Below, one piece after another: positions 31,294 to 40,838 of a stretch of 64,000 nt of DNA. This DNA comes from Thermus sp. LT1-2-5. Lineage in GTDB: Bacteria; Deinococcota; Deinococci; Deinococcales; Thermaceae. The notes beneath the pieces are model-generated. The model had not been told where the DNA came from, ran no database searches, and saw only the letters and a program-made list of their open reading frames with translations. The translations under genes and the position numbers were made by a program. The stretch is taken from positions 62,001 to 126,000 of the forward strand of contig NZ_BSRG01000001.1 in assembly GCF_040363165.1 (NCBI RefSeq). The letters run 5' to 3'. Numbering within the stretch: the stretch's first letter is position 1; each line of letters opens with the position of its first letter.

Positions 31294-31545
31294 TCAGGGG
31301 GGAGGGCAGGAGAGGGGCGGGGGAGGGTACGGCTGCCTCTCCGGCTCAGGTGCCCTCGAGGAGAGGAACTTCTCCCACGTGAGCCCGGCTTGGCGGAGGA
31401 TGCTCCGGAGGGTGCCCACGGCAATCTCCTTGTGGGCGGGCACGATGACCACCTGAAGCCCTTCCGGGCGCTCCCTGATGAACTTGACGTAGCTCCCCAT
31501 CTGGGAATGGAGCCGGGAGCCTAAGGCCTCGAGGCGGCCCTTCAC
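31294..31545 (-). pseudogene. hicA: HicA-like mRNA interferase toxin remnant, catalytic His lost
   Basis: From a GTG at 31545 the frame reads KGRLEALGSRLHSQ, then MGSYVKFIRERPEGLQV, VIVPAHKEIAVGTLRSILRQ and AGLTWEKFL, which matches HicA (a small double-stranded-RNA-binding-like fold). In the family the motif is GSH; here His is replaced by Tyr19 (codon TAC at 31491-31489, one transition from CAC). Homology extends upstream of the GTG (RPLPYREV) without a start codon, and at the C-terminus the natural ending (LLEGT then stop) appears in a shifted frame, leaving a proline-rich tail. The toxin is very probably inactive. Confidence 0.75.
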
Positions 31546-31567
31546 CTCCCGGTAGGGGAGGGGCCGC

Positions 31568-31703
31568 CTAGGCCCCGACCTCTACTTCCACCCCCCGCAC
31601 CTCGGGCACCCGGGCCGGGGTGGGGGGCTCAAAGTAGAGCTCCAGGGCCTCCCGGAGGTTGGCCAAGGCCTCCTCTTATGCGAGGCCATTAGCTGTTCCC
31701 GCT
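31568..31703 (-). pseudogene. hicB: HicB-like antitoxin C-terminal remnant
   Basis: A short frame ending at a TAG (31570-31568) reads EEALANLREALELYFEPP and RVPEVRGVEVEVGA, typical of the end of HicB's partial RNase H fold. Just upstream, LAGTANGLA followed by an in-frame TAA matches the HicB phrase before EEALANL, so a nonsense change and the loss of the N-terminal half are visible. It lies directly before hicA, the order hicB-hicA seen in many loci. The remnant runs into the end of the thioredoxin-like gene. Confidence 0.7.
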
Positions 31704-32268
31704 AACTTAGGCGAACCTCGGGTTCGTTCCCCGGCTTCCACTTGATGGTGCACCCGATGGCGGGCGCCTCGGCCAGGGGAGGCTCCTTGCCCTGAAGCAG
31801 GGCCTCGATGGCCGCCTCGAGGTCGTGGCTTTGCACCTTGCTCACGTCTTTGGGGCTATCGTTTACCCGGCCGTGGTAGCGGAGAAGCCGCCTTTCGTCG
31901 AAGAGGAAGACCTCCGGGGTCCTTAGGGCCTTGTAGGCCTTGGCCACCTCCTGGCTTTCGTCCAGGAGGTAGGGGAAGAAGATGCCGTGCTCCTTGGCGA
32001 AGGCCACCATGCCCTCGGGGCTGTCCTCAGGGTACTTCTCGTAATCGTTGGCGTTGATGCCCACGAAGGCCACCTTGCCCCGGTACTTTTCCGCCAAGGC
32101 CACCAGCTCGCCGATGGAGCCCTTCACGTAAGGACAGTGGTTGCACATGAAGAGCACGGCCAAAAGGGGCTCTTGGAACTGGGAAAGGCGGTAGCGCCCG
32201 CCCCGGGGGTCGGGGAGCTCGGCGTCGATGAGAGGGCTTCCTAGGGGCAGTTCTGGATACGTCAGCAT
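31702..32268 (-). CDS. Thioredoxin-fold (AhpC/TSA-like) redox protein
   Basis: 188 residues without a signal peptide. The active site is [18 protein letters not shown] (CxxC), within a peroxiredoxin-like frame: [58 protein letters not shown] and [10 protein letters not shown] near the end. This matches the PRX_like1 group of cytoplasmic thioredoxin-family proteins; a thiol reductase or peroxidase role is inferred. TAGCAT lies 6 bases before the ATG. Confidence 0.88.
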   Translation of the reverse strand: MLTYPELPLGSPLIDAELPDPRGGRYRLSQFQEPLLAVLFMCNHCPYVKGSIGELVALAEKYRGKVAFVGINANDYEKYPEDSPEGMVAFAKEHGIFFPYLLDESQEVAKAYKALRTPEVFLFDERRLLRYHGRVNDSPKDVSKVQSHDLEAAIEALLQGKEPPLAEAPAIGCTIKWKPGNEPEVRLS

Positions 32269-32274
32269 GCTTTT

Positions 32275-32280
32275 ATGCTA
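32275..32280 (-). promoter_or_regulatory. -10 element TAGCAT for the thioredoxin-like gene (leaderless)
   Basis: Minus-strand TAGCAT, then 6 bases, then ATG at 32268. It overlaps an ATG on the other strand that would otherwise be taken as the start of the P-type ATPase. Confidence 0.5.
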
Positions 32281-32321
32281 ACCCTCCGCCACCTGGGGCA
32301 ACAAGCCCTAAACCCTTTGGG

Positions 32322-32327
32322 TATCCT
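32322..32327 (+). promoter_or_regulatory. -10 element TATCCT for the P-type ATPase (leaderless)
   Basis: TATCCT, then 7 bases, then ATG at 32335. Confidence 0.5.
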
Positions 32328-32334
32328 TAGGCTC

Positions 32335-34755
32335 ATGCGAGGGCTTTCCAGTGAGGAGGCGAGGCGCCGTTTAAGGGAGTTTGGGCCCAATGCCCTGCCG
32401 GAAAAGCCGGAAGAGCCCCTTTGGCGAAAGTTCCTGCGCCAGTTCCAAAGCCCTCTTATCTACATCCTCCTTCTGGCCTTGGTTATCGACCTAGTCCTTT
32501 GGCTTTCCGAGGGGGCCCATGGGGTTCCCGTGGAGTCCTTGAGCATCCTGGCCATCCTCCTCCTGAACGCCGGGCTTGGCACCTTTCAGGAAAAGCGATC
32601 GGAGGAGGCCCTCAAGCGGCTTAAAGCCCTGGCGGAGCCCATGGTCTACGCCCTCCGCGATGGCCGCTTTGTGCGCCTGCTGAGCCGGGAACTGGTCCCT
32701 GGGGATGTGGTGCGCCTCGAGGCGGGGGACCGGGTGCCCGCCGACGGCGTCTTGCTAGAAGGAAGCGGGGTTTTGGTGGACGAAAGCGTCCTCACCGGGG
32801 AAAGCGTGCCCGTGGAAAAGGAGGTGGGGGAGGAGGTCTTCGCCGGGACGCTTTTGGTGCGGGGACGGGCCCTGGTGGAGGTAACCCGCACCGGGCTCAA
32901 AAGCGCCATGGGGCGTATCGCCGCCCTTCTTGCCGAGATGGAGGAGGAAAAAACCCCTTTAGAGCGCCGCCTCCACGCCCTCGGAAACCGGGTGGCCCGC
33001 TGGGTGCTCCTTCTGGCCTTGGCCCTCCTCCTCTTGGGGTTTTGGGTGGAGGGGTTTTCCGCCAAGGTGGTTCTTTTTGCCGTGGCCTTGGCGGTGGCCG
33101 CCGTGCCTGAGGGTCTTCCCGCCATCCTCACCCTGGCCTTGAGCCTGGGGGTGGAGCGCATGGCGCGCCGCAAGGCGGTGGTGCGGCGGCTCGCTGCGGT
33201 GGAGGCCTTGGGAAGCGTGACGGTCATCGCCACGGACAAAACCGGCACCCTCACGGAAAACCGCATGGAGGTGGAGCGCGTGGTGGGGCCGGACCCGCAA
33301 GGGGCGCTGCTGGCCATGGTCCTCTGCAACGACGCCGATCTCGCCACGGGGGTCGGGGACCCCTTGGAGCTCGGCCTCCTCCGCTACGCAAAGGAGGCGG
33401 GCCTGGACGTGGAGAGGCTTAGGCAGGAGCACCCCCGCCTTTCCGAGCGCCCCTTTGACAGCGCTTGGAAGTACATGCGGGTGACCACGCCCGGGGGAAG
33501 CTTCCTCAAGGGGGCCCCGGAGGCCCTTATCCCAAGGCTTGCCCTTCCCGAAGAGGAGAAGCGCCGCCTCTTGCAGGAGGCGGAAACCCACGCCGCCAAG
33601 GGATATCGGGTCTTAGCCTTCGCCTTCGGGGATGGGGAGAGGGAGGACAACCTCCGCTTCCTTGGGTTCGGCTTGCTCCTGGACCCGCCCCGGCCCGAGG
33701 TGCCGGAGGCCATGCGCCGCGTCCTGGAAGCGGGGGTGCGGGTGGTGATGGTGACAGGGGACCACCCCGCCACCGCCGTGGCCATCGCAAGGCGCATCGG
33801 CCTTTCCGTGGAAACGGTGGCCACGGGGGAAGACCTGGAGGCCTTGACCGATGAGGAGCTTTTAGAGGTGGATGTCTTCGCCCGGGTCAAACCGGAGCAG
33901 AAGCTTCGGATTGTGGAGGCACTGCAAAAGGCGGGGGAGGTGGTGGCCATGACCGGGGACGGGGTGAACGACGCCCCGGCCTTGAAGCGGGCGGACGTGG
34001 GGGTGGCCATGGGGCAGCGGGGCTCGGAGGTGAGCCGGGAAGTGGCGGACCTGATCCTCCTGGACGACAACTTCGCCACCCTGGTGGCCGCGGTTGAGGA
34101 GGGGCGGAGCATCTACGAGAACATCCAGAAGTTCCTCCGCTTCCTCTTCTCCACCAACCTTTCGGAAATCCTGATGGTGGCGGTGGGCATGGTTCTCGCC
34201 GCCTTTCTGGGCCTGAGGGATGCCGCTGGACACCTTATTTTGCCCCTCACGGCGGTACAGATCCTCTGGATCAACCTGGTGACGGACGGCCTCCCCGCCT
34301 TGGCCCTGGCCTTGGACCAAAACCCTGGGGTGCTCAAGCGCCCGCCTCGGCCCAAGGAAAGCCCTCTCCTGGATGGGCCCTCCTTGCGCTTCGTCCTCCT
34401 CACAGGAGGGGTGAAGGCGGGGCTTGCCCTTGGCCTTCTCGCCCTCCTTCCCCTATGGGTGGGGGTGGAGGCGGCGCGGAGCGCCACCTTTCACTTCATG
34501 GCCGCAGGGCAACTCTTCTTCGCCTACGCTGCCCGGCACACCGAGCTTGTTCCCCTTCCCAATCCCTACCTGCACGGGGCCGTGGTCCTGGGTATTTTGG
34601 TCCAGGTTGCCTTGGGTAACCTGGCGCCGGGGCTAGTGGAGGCGGTGCCCCTTGCCCCCTGGCTTTGGGGCTTGGTACTCGCCCTGGCCCTTTTGGCCTG
34701 GGGTTTGGCGGAGGCGGTGGACCGGCTAGTGTGGCGGAAGGAGGTGCGGCGGTGA
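32335..34755 (+). CDS. P2-type cation (probably calcium) transporting ATPase
   Basis: 806 residues from the ATG at 32335, where the family N-terminus [20 protein letters not shown] begins; the in-frame ATG at 32275 adds non-homologous residues. Actuator motif [12 protein letters not shown], phosphorylation site Asp301 in DKTGTLTEN, hinge [22 protein letters not shown], and about ten membrane helices. M4 has AAVPEGLPA and M6 has [14 protein letters not shown], which carry the acidic and Asn ligands of SERCA-like Ca pumps. Heavy-metal N-terminal domains and CPx are absent. Cation export for Ca (possibly Mn or Na) is the best reading. Confidence 0.92.
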   Translation: MRGLSSEEARRRLREFGPNALPEKPEEPLWRKFLRQFQSPLIYILLLALVIDLVLWLSEGAHGVPVESLSILAILLLNAGLGTFQEKRSEEALKRLKALAEPMVYALRDGRFVRLLSRELVPGDVVRLEAGDRVPADGVLLEGSGVLVDESVLTGESVPVEKEVGEEVFAGTLLVRGRALVEVTRTGLKSAMGRIAALLAEMEEEKTPLERRLHALGNRVARWVLLLALALLLLGFWVEGFSAKVVLFAVALAVAAVPEGLPAILTLALSLGVERMARRKAVVRRLAAVEALGSVTVIATDKTGTLTENRMEVERVVGPDPQGALLAMVLCNDADLATGVGDPLELGLLRYAKEAGLDVERLRQEHPRLSERPFDSAWKYMRVTTPGGSFLKGAPEALIPRLALPEEEKRRLLQEAETHAAKGYRVLAFAFGDGEREDNLRFLGFGLLLDPPRPEVPEAMRRVLEAGVRVVMVTGDHPATAVAIARRIGLSVETVATGEDLEALTDEELLEVDVFARVKPEQKLRIVEALQKAGEVVAMTGDGVNDAPALKRADVGVAMGQRGSEVSREVADLILLDDNFATLVAAVEEGRSIYENIQKFLRFLFSTNLSEILMVAVGMVLAAFLGLRDAAGHLILPLTAVQILWINLVTDGLPALALALDQNPGVLKRPPRPKESPLLDGPSLRFVLLTGGVKAGLALGLLALLPLWVGVEAARSATFHFMAAGQLFFAYAARHTELVPLPNPYLHGAVVLGILVQVALGNLAPGLVEAVPLAPWLWGLVLALALLAWGLAEAVDRLVWRKEVRR

Positions 34756-34919
34756 AGGCAAAGGACGTGAGGGTAAGCCCCGTGGTGATTCCACCAGGCC
34801 CAAGAGAGTCACCCTGGCGGCGCTTTTCGTCGCCTTGGCCATGTATGGCGTGGTCCTGGTGGGGATGAGCTACCAGGCCTTGCGCAAGTTGGCCGCAATG
34901 TCCTGGGGCTTCTTTAGCT
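34756..34919. other. Intergenic region between the P-ATPase and universal stress protein genes
   Basis: 164 bases without a convincing gene. A frame here reads KRVTLAALFVALAMYGVVLVG, then MSYQALRKLAAMSWG, which looks like a small membrane protein, but it lacks a good start and runs into the antisense of the universal stress gene. It may be a remnant. No terminator is clear. Confidence 0.35.
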
Positions 34920-35360
34920 TTACGCCCTGCGGTAGGGCACCACCAGGACGGGTTTTGGGCTTTTGCGTACCACCTCGAGGGTCACGCTCCCAAGGAGAAG
35001 GCTGTCCAGCCCCGTGCGCCCGTGGCTTCCCATGACGATGAGGTCGTGGCGTTCCGCCTCCCGCAGGATCACCTCCGCCGCCCGGCCCTCGAGGAGATGG
35101 GCCTCAAAGGGTACCCCTAGCTCCTCCGCTAGGCGGGTTCCCTGGTCCAGGGCCTTAAGCCCCAGCTGGCGGAGGTCCTCCAGGAGGGCCTGGTAGTAGG
35201 GAAGGGTTTCCGGGCCTAAAAGGAGCTTGGGCCCTAAGGGTTCCACGGCGTGAAGGAGGGTCACCTTGGCCTTTAGGGCCGCGGCTAGGCGGAGGCCTTC
35301 CTTAAGGCCAACCTCCGCCGCCTCGCTCCCGTCCGTGGGCAACAAGAGGCGTTGGTACAT
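34920..35360 (-). CDS. UspA-family universal stress protein
   Basis: 146 residues. YQRLLLPTDGSEAAEVGL at the start and the ATP-binding signature VMGSHGRTGLDSLLLGSVTLEVVRKSPKPVLVV at the end are complete (G-2x-G-9x-G[ST]), so an ATP-binding Usp is expected. It starts 3 bases after RNase J on the same strand, ending the pnp-RNase J operon. Regulation of RNA turnover under stress is a context-based guess. Confidence 0.93.
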   Translation of the reverse strand: MYQRLLLPTDGSEAAEVGLKEGLRLAAALKAKVTLLHAVEPLGPKLLLGPETLPYYQALLEDLRQLGLKALDQGTRLAEELGVPFEAHLLEGRAAEVILREAERHDLIVMGSHGRTGLDSLLLGSVTLEVVRKSPKPVLVVPYRRA

Positions 35361-35363
35361 CGC

Positions 35364-37091
35364 CTACCCCTCAATCACCACGGGCAGGATCACGGGGTCG
35401 CGGCCCGTGGCCTTTTTCAGGAACTTTTTCACCGGGTAGTAGATATCGTCCCGGATGCGCTCCAGGGGCTTTTTCTCCCGCACCCCGTTTTGCAAGGCCT
35501 CCAGGGCCATGCGCCGCACCTCCCCAAGTAGCCTTTCCCCGGCCTTCACGAAGCCCCGGGACACCACCTCCACCACAGGGTCCTCCCCCGCCAGGGCGGT
35601 GATGACCACCAAGCCTTCCTCCGCCATGTGGCGCCGGTCCGCTAGGATCTCCTCGGTGATGTCCCCCACGCCCAGGCCATCCACGTAAAGCACCCCGTGG
35701 GGCACCTCCCCCGTCTTCTCAAAGGTGTCCCGGGTGAGGCGGTAAACGGCCCCGTTTTCCCCGATTAGGGTCTTCTCGGGTGGGCGGCTCATCCCCTCCG
35801 CCAGCCACTTGAAGTTCACCTGGTGGCGCACCTCCCCGTGCCAGGGGAGGAAGAAGCGGGGGGTGGTGAGGTTGAGGATGAGCTTTAGTTCCTCCTGGGA
35901 GGCGTGGCCCGAGGCGTGGACCTTGTAGGTGGGGGGGTAAAGGACGTACGCCCCCAGGGCGTACAGGCGGTTGATGACCCGGTTCACCGCCTCCTCGTTG
36001 CCGGGGATGGGGCTAGAGGAGAGGATTACCGTGTCCCCGGGCTTGATGGCCATCTTGGCGTGGCCTTCGAAGGCCAGGCGGTGGAGGACGGACATGGGCT
36101 GGCCCTGGCTCCCCGTGGCCAGGATGAGGACTTGGTGGTCGGGGAGGTCCTTGACCTCCTCGAGGGTGTAGAGGCGGTCCTTTACCTTCAGGTACCCCAG
36201 CTCCAGGGCGATGCGGCTGAACTTCAGCATGCTCCGCCCTTCCATGGCCACCTTGCGCCCGTACTTCTCCGCCGCCCAGATCACCGACTGGATGCGGTGG
36301 ATGTGGCTGGCGAAGGTGGTGACGAAGACCCGCCCCGGGGCGCGGCCGATGACCCGGTCCAGCTCCTTGGCGATCTCCATCTCGCTGGGGGTGTAGCCGG
36401 GCCGCTCGGCGTTGGTGGCGTCGGCGATGAGGAGCAAAACCCCTTCCGCCCCCGCCTGGGCCACCTTGGCCAGGTGGGAGACCTTGCCGTCGATGGGCGT
36501 GGCGTCCAGCTTGAAGTCCCCGGTGTGGACGATGGTGCCGATGGGGGTACGGATCACCACCCCGGAGTTGTCGGGGATGGAGTGGGTCATGCGGAAGAGG
36601 TCCAGGGTGAAGTACCGCCCCACCTGGATGCGGTCGTCGGGAAAGATCTCCTTCAGGTTGAAGGCCCCAGGCCTTAGGCCAAACTCCTCCAGCTTACCCT
36701 TCAAAAGGCCCAGGGTGAGCTTGGCCCCGTAGATGGGCACGGGGCTTTCCTTGCCGAAGACCATGGGCAGGAGGAAGGGAAGGCCCCCGATGTGGTCCTC
36801 GTGGCCGTGGGTGAGGACCCAGGCCTTGATGCGGTGGCGGTTTTCCACCAGGTAGTCCACCCGGGGGATCAGGAGGTCCACCCCGGGCATCCCTTCGTCG
36901 GGGAAGGCTAGGCCCCCATCCAGAACGAAGATTTCGTCGCGGAAGCGAAAGGCGGTGATGTTTTTGCCGATCTCCCCCATGCCCCCTAAGGGGATGATTT
37001 CCACGGCATCTTGGGTGCCGCTTGCGGCCAGGGGGGCTTCCTGCGGCCGCTTTTTGCGCCTTCTCCTGGGCTTGCGTTCTTGCGTTTCCAT
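35364..37091 (-). CDS. rnj: Ribonuclease J
   Basis: 575 residues. After a basic N-terminal tail (RKPRRRRKKRPQEA), the metallo-beta-lactamase core holds LTHGHEDHIGGLPFLL, VHTGDFKLDATP and the beta-CASP part with FATTFASHIHRIQ-like TTFASHIHRIQSV, LSSSPIPGNEEAVNR and VHASGHASQEELKL. A C-terminal domain follows. RNase J has endonuclease and 5'-3' exonuclease activity and is central to mRNA decay in bacteria without RNase E. It lies behind pnp and before a Usp gene. A strong hairpin sits in its leader. Confidence 0.95.
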   Translation of the reverse strand: METQERKPRRRRKKRPQEAPLAASGTQDAVEIIPLGGMGEIGKNITAFRFRDEIFVLDGGLAFPDEGMPGVDLLIPRVDYLVENRHRIKAWVLTHGHEDHIGGLPFLLPMVFGKESPVPIYGAKLTLGLLKGKLEEFGLRPGAFNLKEIFPDDRIQVGRYFTLDLFRMTHSIPDNSGVVIRTPIGTIVHTGDFKLDATPIDGKVSHLAKVAQAGAEGVLLLIADATNAERPGYTPSEMEIAKELDRVIGRAPGRVFVTTFASHIHRIQSVIWAAEKYGRKVAMEGRSMLKFSRIALELGYLKVKDRLYTLEEVKDLPDHQVLILATGSQGQPMSVLHRLAFEGHAKMAIKPGDTVILSSSPIPGNEEAVNRVINRLYALGAYVLYPPTYKVHASGHASQEELKLILNLTTPRFFLPWHGEVRHQVNFKWLAEGMSRPPEKTLIGENGAVYRLTRDTFEKTGEVPHGVLYVDGLGVGDITEEILADRRHMAEEGLVVITALAGEDPVVEVVSRGFVKAGERLLGEVRRMALEALQNGVREKKPLERIRDDIYYPVKKFLKKATGRDPVILPVVIEG

Positions 37092-37105
37092 AAACCTCCT
37101 ATCTT

Positions 37106-37120
37106 CCCGGCCTGGCCGGG
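37106..37120 (-). promoter_or_regulatory. Hairpin just upstream of the RNase J ribosome binding site
   Basis: CCCGGCC-A-GGCCGGG (7-bp arms) lies in the 57-base pnp/RNase J gap, followed by AGGAGG. It could act as a processing or autoregulatory structure. Confidence 0.45.
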
Positions 37121-37148
37121 AGTTGGGCCAAGAGAAAACCCCCAGGGG

Positions 37149-39293
37149 CTAGCCGCGCCGCCTGGGGGGGATTTTGCCTTCCAACTCGGGCCGGATTAGG
37201 TCGATCTTGCCCCGCTCGTCGATGCGGTGGACCTTGACCTTGATCACGTCCCCCACCTTGAGGTGGTCCTCCACCCGCTCCACCCGGCCCGGGGCGATCT
37301 GGCTGATGTGGAGGAGGCCTTCCGTGCCCGGGAAGAGGCTGATGAAGGCGCCGAAGGGGGTGATCTTGGTGACGGTGCCCTCGTAGACCTCCCCCACCTT
37401 GGCCTCGCGGGTGAGGTCTTCTATGCGCTTCTTGGCCTTCTCCGCCGCCTCGAGGTCCGCGGAGTAGATGCGCACCGTCCCGTCTTCTTCGATGTCCACC
37501 TCCACGCCTAGCTCCTCCAAGGCCCGGACGTTTTTGCCGCCGGGGCCGATGACCAGGCCAATTTTCTCCACCGGCACCTTGAGGGTGAGGATCCGGGGGG
37601 CGAAGGGCTTGAGCTCGGGGCGCGGGGCGGGTAGGACACTTTCCATGATGGCCAGGATCTTTAGCCGCGCCTCCTTGGCCTGGAGCAAGGCCTCCTTGAG
37701 GACCTCCCGCGGCAGGCCCCCCACCTTGTTGTCCATCTGCAAGGCGGTGATGCCGTCCTTGGTGCCCGCCACCTTGAAGTCCATATCCCCGAGGGCGTCC
37801 TCCAGGCCCAGGATGTCCGTGAGGATCACCGCCCGGTCGCCTTCCCACACCAGCCCCATGGCCACCCCAGCCACGGGCTTTTGGATGGGCACCCCAGCGT
37901 CCATGAGGGCCAAGCAGCCGGCGCAGACCGTGGCCATGGAGCTGGAGCCGTTGGACTCTAGCACGTCCCCCACCACCCGGATGGTGTAGGGGAAGCTTTC
38001 CTGGGGCGGGAGCACCGCCCGTAGGGCCCGCTTGGCCAGGTTGCCGTGGCCCACCTCCCGCCGGGAAACCCCGCGAAGCCGCTTCACCTCCCCGGTGGAG
38101 TAGGGGGGGAAGTTGTAGTGGACCAAAAAGGGGTCGGTCTCGTCAATCCCCAGGTCGTCGATGATCTGCTCGTCCCGGCCCGTACCCAGGGTCACCGTGC
38201 CCAACACCTGGGTTTCGCCCCGGGTGAAGACCGCCGAGCCGTGGGCTCGGGGCAGAACGTCCACCTCCACCCAGATGGGCCTTAGGTCCTTGGGGCCGCG
38301 GCCATCGGCCCGCTTGCCCTCTTCCAAGACCAGCCGCCTTAGCTCCCGCCGCACCACCTCGTCAAAGGCGCTCTCGTAGAGGGGCTTTTTGCCCTCGTCC
38401 AGGGTGCCGTCCTCTAGCCGGGGCAGGGCCTCGGCGATGAGGCTTTCGGCAAAGGCCTCGAGGGCTCGGCTCCTTTCCCCTTTGCTGGCCGTCTGGAGCA
38501 CCTGGGAAAGCCCCCGTTCTAAGGCCAGGCGATAGAGGGCTTCCTTCTCCTCCTCAGAGAGGGTTTCGGGGGGCGTCCAGGCCATCTTGGGCTTGCCCAG
38601 CTCCCTCGCCATCCTCTCCTGGAGCTCCAGGATGGGCTGCATCTCCCTATGGGCGAACTCCAGGGCTTGGACCAGGGTTTCCTCGTCCACCTCCTTGGCC
38701 CCAGCCTCCACCATGAGGATGGCCTCCCGGCTCCCCGCCACCACCAGGTCCAGCTGGCTTTCCTCCATCTCCTGGAGGGTGGGGTTTAGAACGAACTGCC
38801 CGCCGATGAGCCCCACCCGCACCGCGGCGATGGGGCCCTCCCAGGGGATGTCGGAAAGCATAAGGGCGGCGCTGGCCGCAATGGGCCCCAGGATGTCGGG
38901 AGGGTTCTTCTGGTCTGCGGAGAGCACCGTGAGGATGACCTGTACCTCGTGGCGGAAGCCCTTGGGGAAGAGGGGCCGGATGGGGCGGTCCGTCATGCGG
39001 GCGGAAAGGATGGCCTTCTCCCCCGGGCGCCCTTCCCGGCGCATGAAGCTCCCCGGGATCTTACCCACGGCGTAGTGGCGCTCTTCGAACTCCACGGTGA
39101 GGGGAAGGAAGTCCGCCTGGATGGGCTCCTCCGAGGCTTGGGCCGTGGCGAGGACCACGGTGTCCCCGTAACGCGCCAAGACGGAGCCGGAAACCTGCTT
39201 GGCGTATTTGCCCGTTTCCAGGACCAGGGGGCGCCCCGCCACCTGGGTTTCGTAACGGAAGGCTTGGGGTGTGTTGGGTGTGGCGTCTGGCAT
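37149..39293 (-). CDS. pnp: Polynucleotide phosphorylase
   Basis: 714 residues. Two RNase PH-like domains ([21 protein letters not shown] at the start and [19 protein letters not shown] in the second), [22 protein letters not shown], the catalytic-core phrases [26 protein letters not shown] and [22 protein letters not shown], then KH ([17 protein letters not shown]) and S1 ([31 protein letters not shown]) RNA-binding domains. It degrades RNA 3'-5' phosphorolytically. It follows rpsO, as in many bacteria, and precedes RNase J. Confidence 0.97.
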   Translation of the reverse strand: MPDATPNTPQAFRYETQVAGRPLVLETGKYAKQVSGSVLARYGDTVVLATAQASEEPIQADFLPLTVEFEERHYAVGKIPGSFMRREGRPGEKAILSARMTDRPIRPLFPKGFRHEVQVILTVLSADQKNPPDILGPIAASAALMLSDIPWEGPIAAVRVGLIGGQFVLNPTLQEMEESQLDLVVAGSREAILMVEAGAKEVDEETLVQALEFAHREMQPILELQERMARELGKPKMAWTPPETLSEEEKEALYRLALERGLSQVLQTASKGERSRALEAFAESLIAEALPRLEDGTLDEGKKPLYESAFDEVVRRELRRLVLEEGKRADGRGPKDLRPIWVEVDVLPRAHGSAVFTRGETQVLGTVTLGTGRDEQIIDDLGIDETDPFLVHYNFPPYSTGEVKRLRGVSRREVGHGNLAKRALRAVLPPQESFPYTIRVVGDVLESNGSSSMATVCAGCLALMDAGVPIQKPVAGVAMGLVWEGDRAVILTDILGLEDALGDMDFKVAGTKDGITALQMDNKVGGLPREVLKEALLQAKEARLKILAIMESVLPAPRPELKPFAPRILTLKVPVEKIGLVIGPGGKNVRALEELGVEVDIEEDGTVRIYSADLEAAEKAKKRIEDLTREAKVGEVYEGTVTKITPFGAFISLFPGTEGLLHISQIAPGRVERVEDHLKVGDVIKVKVHRIDERGKIDLIRPELEGKIPPRRRG

Positions 39294-39311
39294 ACGCTCC
39301 TCTAAGCGAAA

Positions 39312-39333
39312 GGCGGAGCCCTAAGGCCCCGCC
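39312..39333 (-). terminator. Attenuator-like hairpin between rpsO and pnp
   Basis: In the minus-strand RNA a 9-bp stem (GGCGGGGCC / GGCTCCGCC, one G-U pair), loop TTAG, followed by TTTCGCTT. It may partially terminate rpsO transcripts or serve as a processing site. Confidence 0.6.
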
Positions 39334-39351
39334 CCCGACCTAAACCCTAGT

Positions 39352-39621
39352 TTACTTCCTCAAGCCCAGCTTCTCAACCAGGGCGCGGTAGCGCTCAGGG
39401 TCTTCCCGCTCTAGGTAGCGCAGAAGCCTCCGGCGCTGGCCCACCAGCATGAGGAGGCCCCGGTGGGAGTGGTGGTCGTGCTTGTGTAGCTGGAGGTGTT
39501 CGGAAAGCCTGTTGATGCGCAAGGTGAGCAACGCCACCTGCACCTCGGTGCTCCCCGTGTCCCCGGGGAAGCGGGCGAACTCCTCGATGACCTTTTGCTT
39601 CTCTTCCTTGGTGATGGGCAT
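39352..39621 (-). CDS. rpsO: 30S ribosomal protein S15
   Basis: 89 residues from the ATG at 39621 after GGAGG, exactly the family length; the longer frame to 39687 is spurious. Signatures: [67 protein letters not shown]15 binds the 16S rRNA three-way junction early in 30S assembly. In T. thermophilus it is known to repress its own mRNA. Confidence 0.98.
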   Translation of the reverse strand: MPITKEEKQKVIEEFARFPGDTGSTEVQVALLTLRINRLSEHLQLHKHDHHSHRGLLMLVGQRRRLLRYLEREDPERYRALVEKLGLRK

Positions 39622-39683
39622 CTTAACCTCCGTCAGGGGGGAAGGCGCTTTTTGCCCCTTCCTCCTCGAGGCCCTCAGGGGCC
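39622..39683 (-). promoter_or_regulatory. rpsO leader, candidate S15 autoregulatory structure
   Basis: The leader contains a hairpin at 39640-39662 (GGAAGGGGC, loop AAAAA, GCGCCTTCC) and an additional CCTC/GAGG pairing upstream, then GGAGG. T. thermophilus S15 is known to bind an rRNA-like fold in its leader; whether this one forms the same fold needs structure modelling. Confidence 0.45.
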
Positions 39684-40838
39684 TCACCCAGGATAGGTCC
39701 CCCGCCTTCTCCCGTCAAGGAGGAAGAGGAGAAGGGCCAAAAGGGCCAGGCTGGCCCCCAGGGCAAAGGCCACCTCGGCCCCATAGAGGTGCCAAAGCCA
39801 TCCGAAAAGGGCGCTGGCAGGAAGCAAAAGCACGCCCACCACCGTGTGGTAGAGCCCGATGGCGCTGGCCTTGATCTTTGGGGGTACCAAGGTGGCTAAA
39901 TAGGCCCGGCTACTCCCTTCAAAGGCGGCGGAGTAAAGGGCATAAAGGAGCAAAAAGGCCACGGCCCAGACGGGGCTTTCCGCCCAGGCGAAGCCCAGGT
40001 AGACCAGGGCGTACAGGAAAAACCCCAGGGCCACCACCCGCCTTAGGCCCACCCGGTCCGCCAGGCTTCCCAAAGGGTAAGAAAGGAGGGCGTAGAGGAG
40101 GTTGTAGGCGGTATAGGCCAGGGTCACTTCCTCTTGGGAAAGGCCCAGGTCCTTAAGGCGGAGGAGGAGAAAGGCGTTGGAGGAAAGCGCCAGGGCGAAG
40201 ATGCCCGCAATGAGGAGGAAGCGGCGGTAGGCGAGGGGCATGGCCTTAAGCCGAAGGGGCGGCAGGGCCGGCAGGGATCTTGGGCCAGGGGCCTCCCGCA
40301 CCAAGAGGAGGGCCAAAAACGCCAGGCCTGCGGGAATGGCCGAGGCCCAGAACACTCCTCGCACTCCCAGGTGGGGCAGGAGGAAGAAGGCGAGGAGGGG
40401 GCCAAGGGTGGCGCCTAAGGTGTCCAGCCCCCGGTGGAGGCCGTAGGCTCGGCCTAGGGCTTCCTGCGGCACGCTCTCCGCCAGGAGGGCGTCCCGGGGG
40501 GCGGTCCTTAGGCCCTTCCCGGTGCGGTCCAAGAAGCGGTAGAGAAGGAGGTGAAAAGGGCTTTGCGCCAGGGCCAAAAGGGGGCGAAAGAGGGCGGGAA
40601 GGCCGTAGCCGAGAAGGAGCAGGGGCTTGCGCCGGCCTAAGCGGTCGGAGACCCTTCCCCCCACCACCTTAAAAAGGCTGGCCGTGGCCTCGGCCACCCC
40701 TTCCACCAGGCCCAAGGTTCCCGCCCCGGCCCCCAGGCTGGTAAGGAAGAGGGGTAGAAGGGGATAGACCATTTCGCTGGCCACGTCCATGAGGAAGCTG
40801 ACCAGGCCCAAGAGGTACACGATGCTGGGGAGCCTCAT
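39684..40838 (-). CDS. MFS transporter
   Basis: 384 residues with 11-12 membrane helices. The loop 2-3 motif reads [27 protein letters not shown], and the loop after helix 4 carries [23 protein letters not shown], typical of one bacterial MFS branch often annotated only as MFS permease. The second half repeats a motif-A variant ([17 protein letters not shown]). The ATG overlaps the upstream gene's stop (ATGA). Substrate unknown. Confidence 0.88.
   Translation of the reverse strand: MRLPSIVYLLGLVSFLMDVASEMVYPLLPLFLTSLGAGAGTLGLVEGVAEATASLFKVVGGRVSDRLGRRKPLLLLGYGLPALFRPLLALAQSPFHLLLYRFLDRTGKGLRTAPRDALLAESVPQEALGRAYGLHRGLDTLGATLGPLLAFFLLPHLGVRGVFWASAIPAGLAFLALLLVREAPGPRSLPALPPLRLKAMPLAYRRFLLIAGIFALALSSNAFLLLRLKDLGLSQEEVTLAYTAYNLLYALLSYPLGSLADRVGLRRVVALGFFLYALVYLGFAWAESPVWAVAFLLLYALYSAAFEGSSRAYLATLVPPKIKASAIGLYHTVVGVLLLPASALFGWLWHLYGAEVAFALGASLALLALLLFLLDGRRRGTYPG

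Noticed and set aside
32275-32334. P-type ATPase start at the ATG at 32275
   Set aside because: Family homology starts at 32335, a TATCCT lies 7 bases before that ATG, and the upstream ATG falls in the -10 of the divergent gene.
34835-35035. Small membrane ORF starting near 34835
   Set aside because: The hydrophobic stretch is protein-like, but there is no good start, and most of the frame is antisense to the universal stress protein gene.
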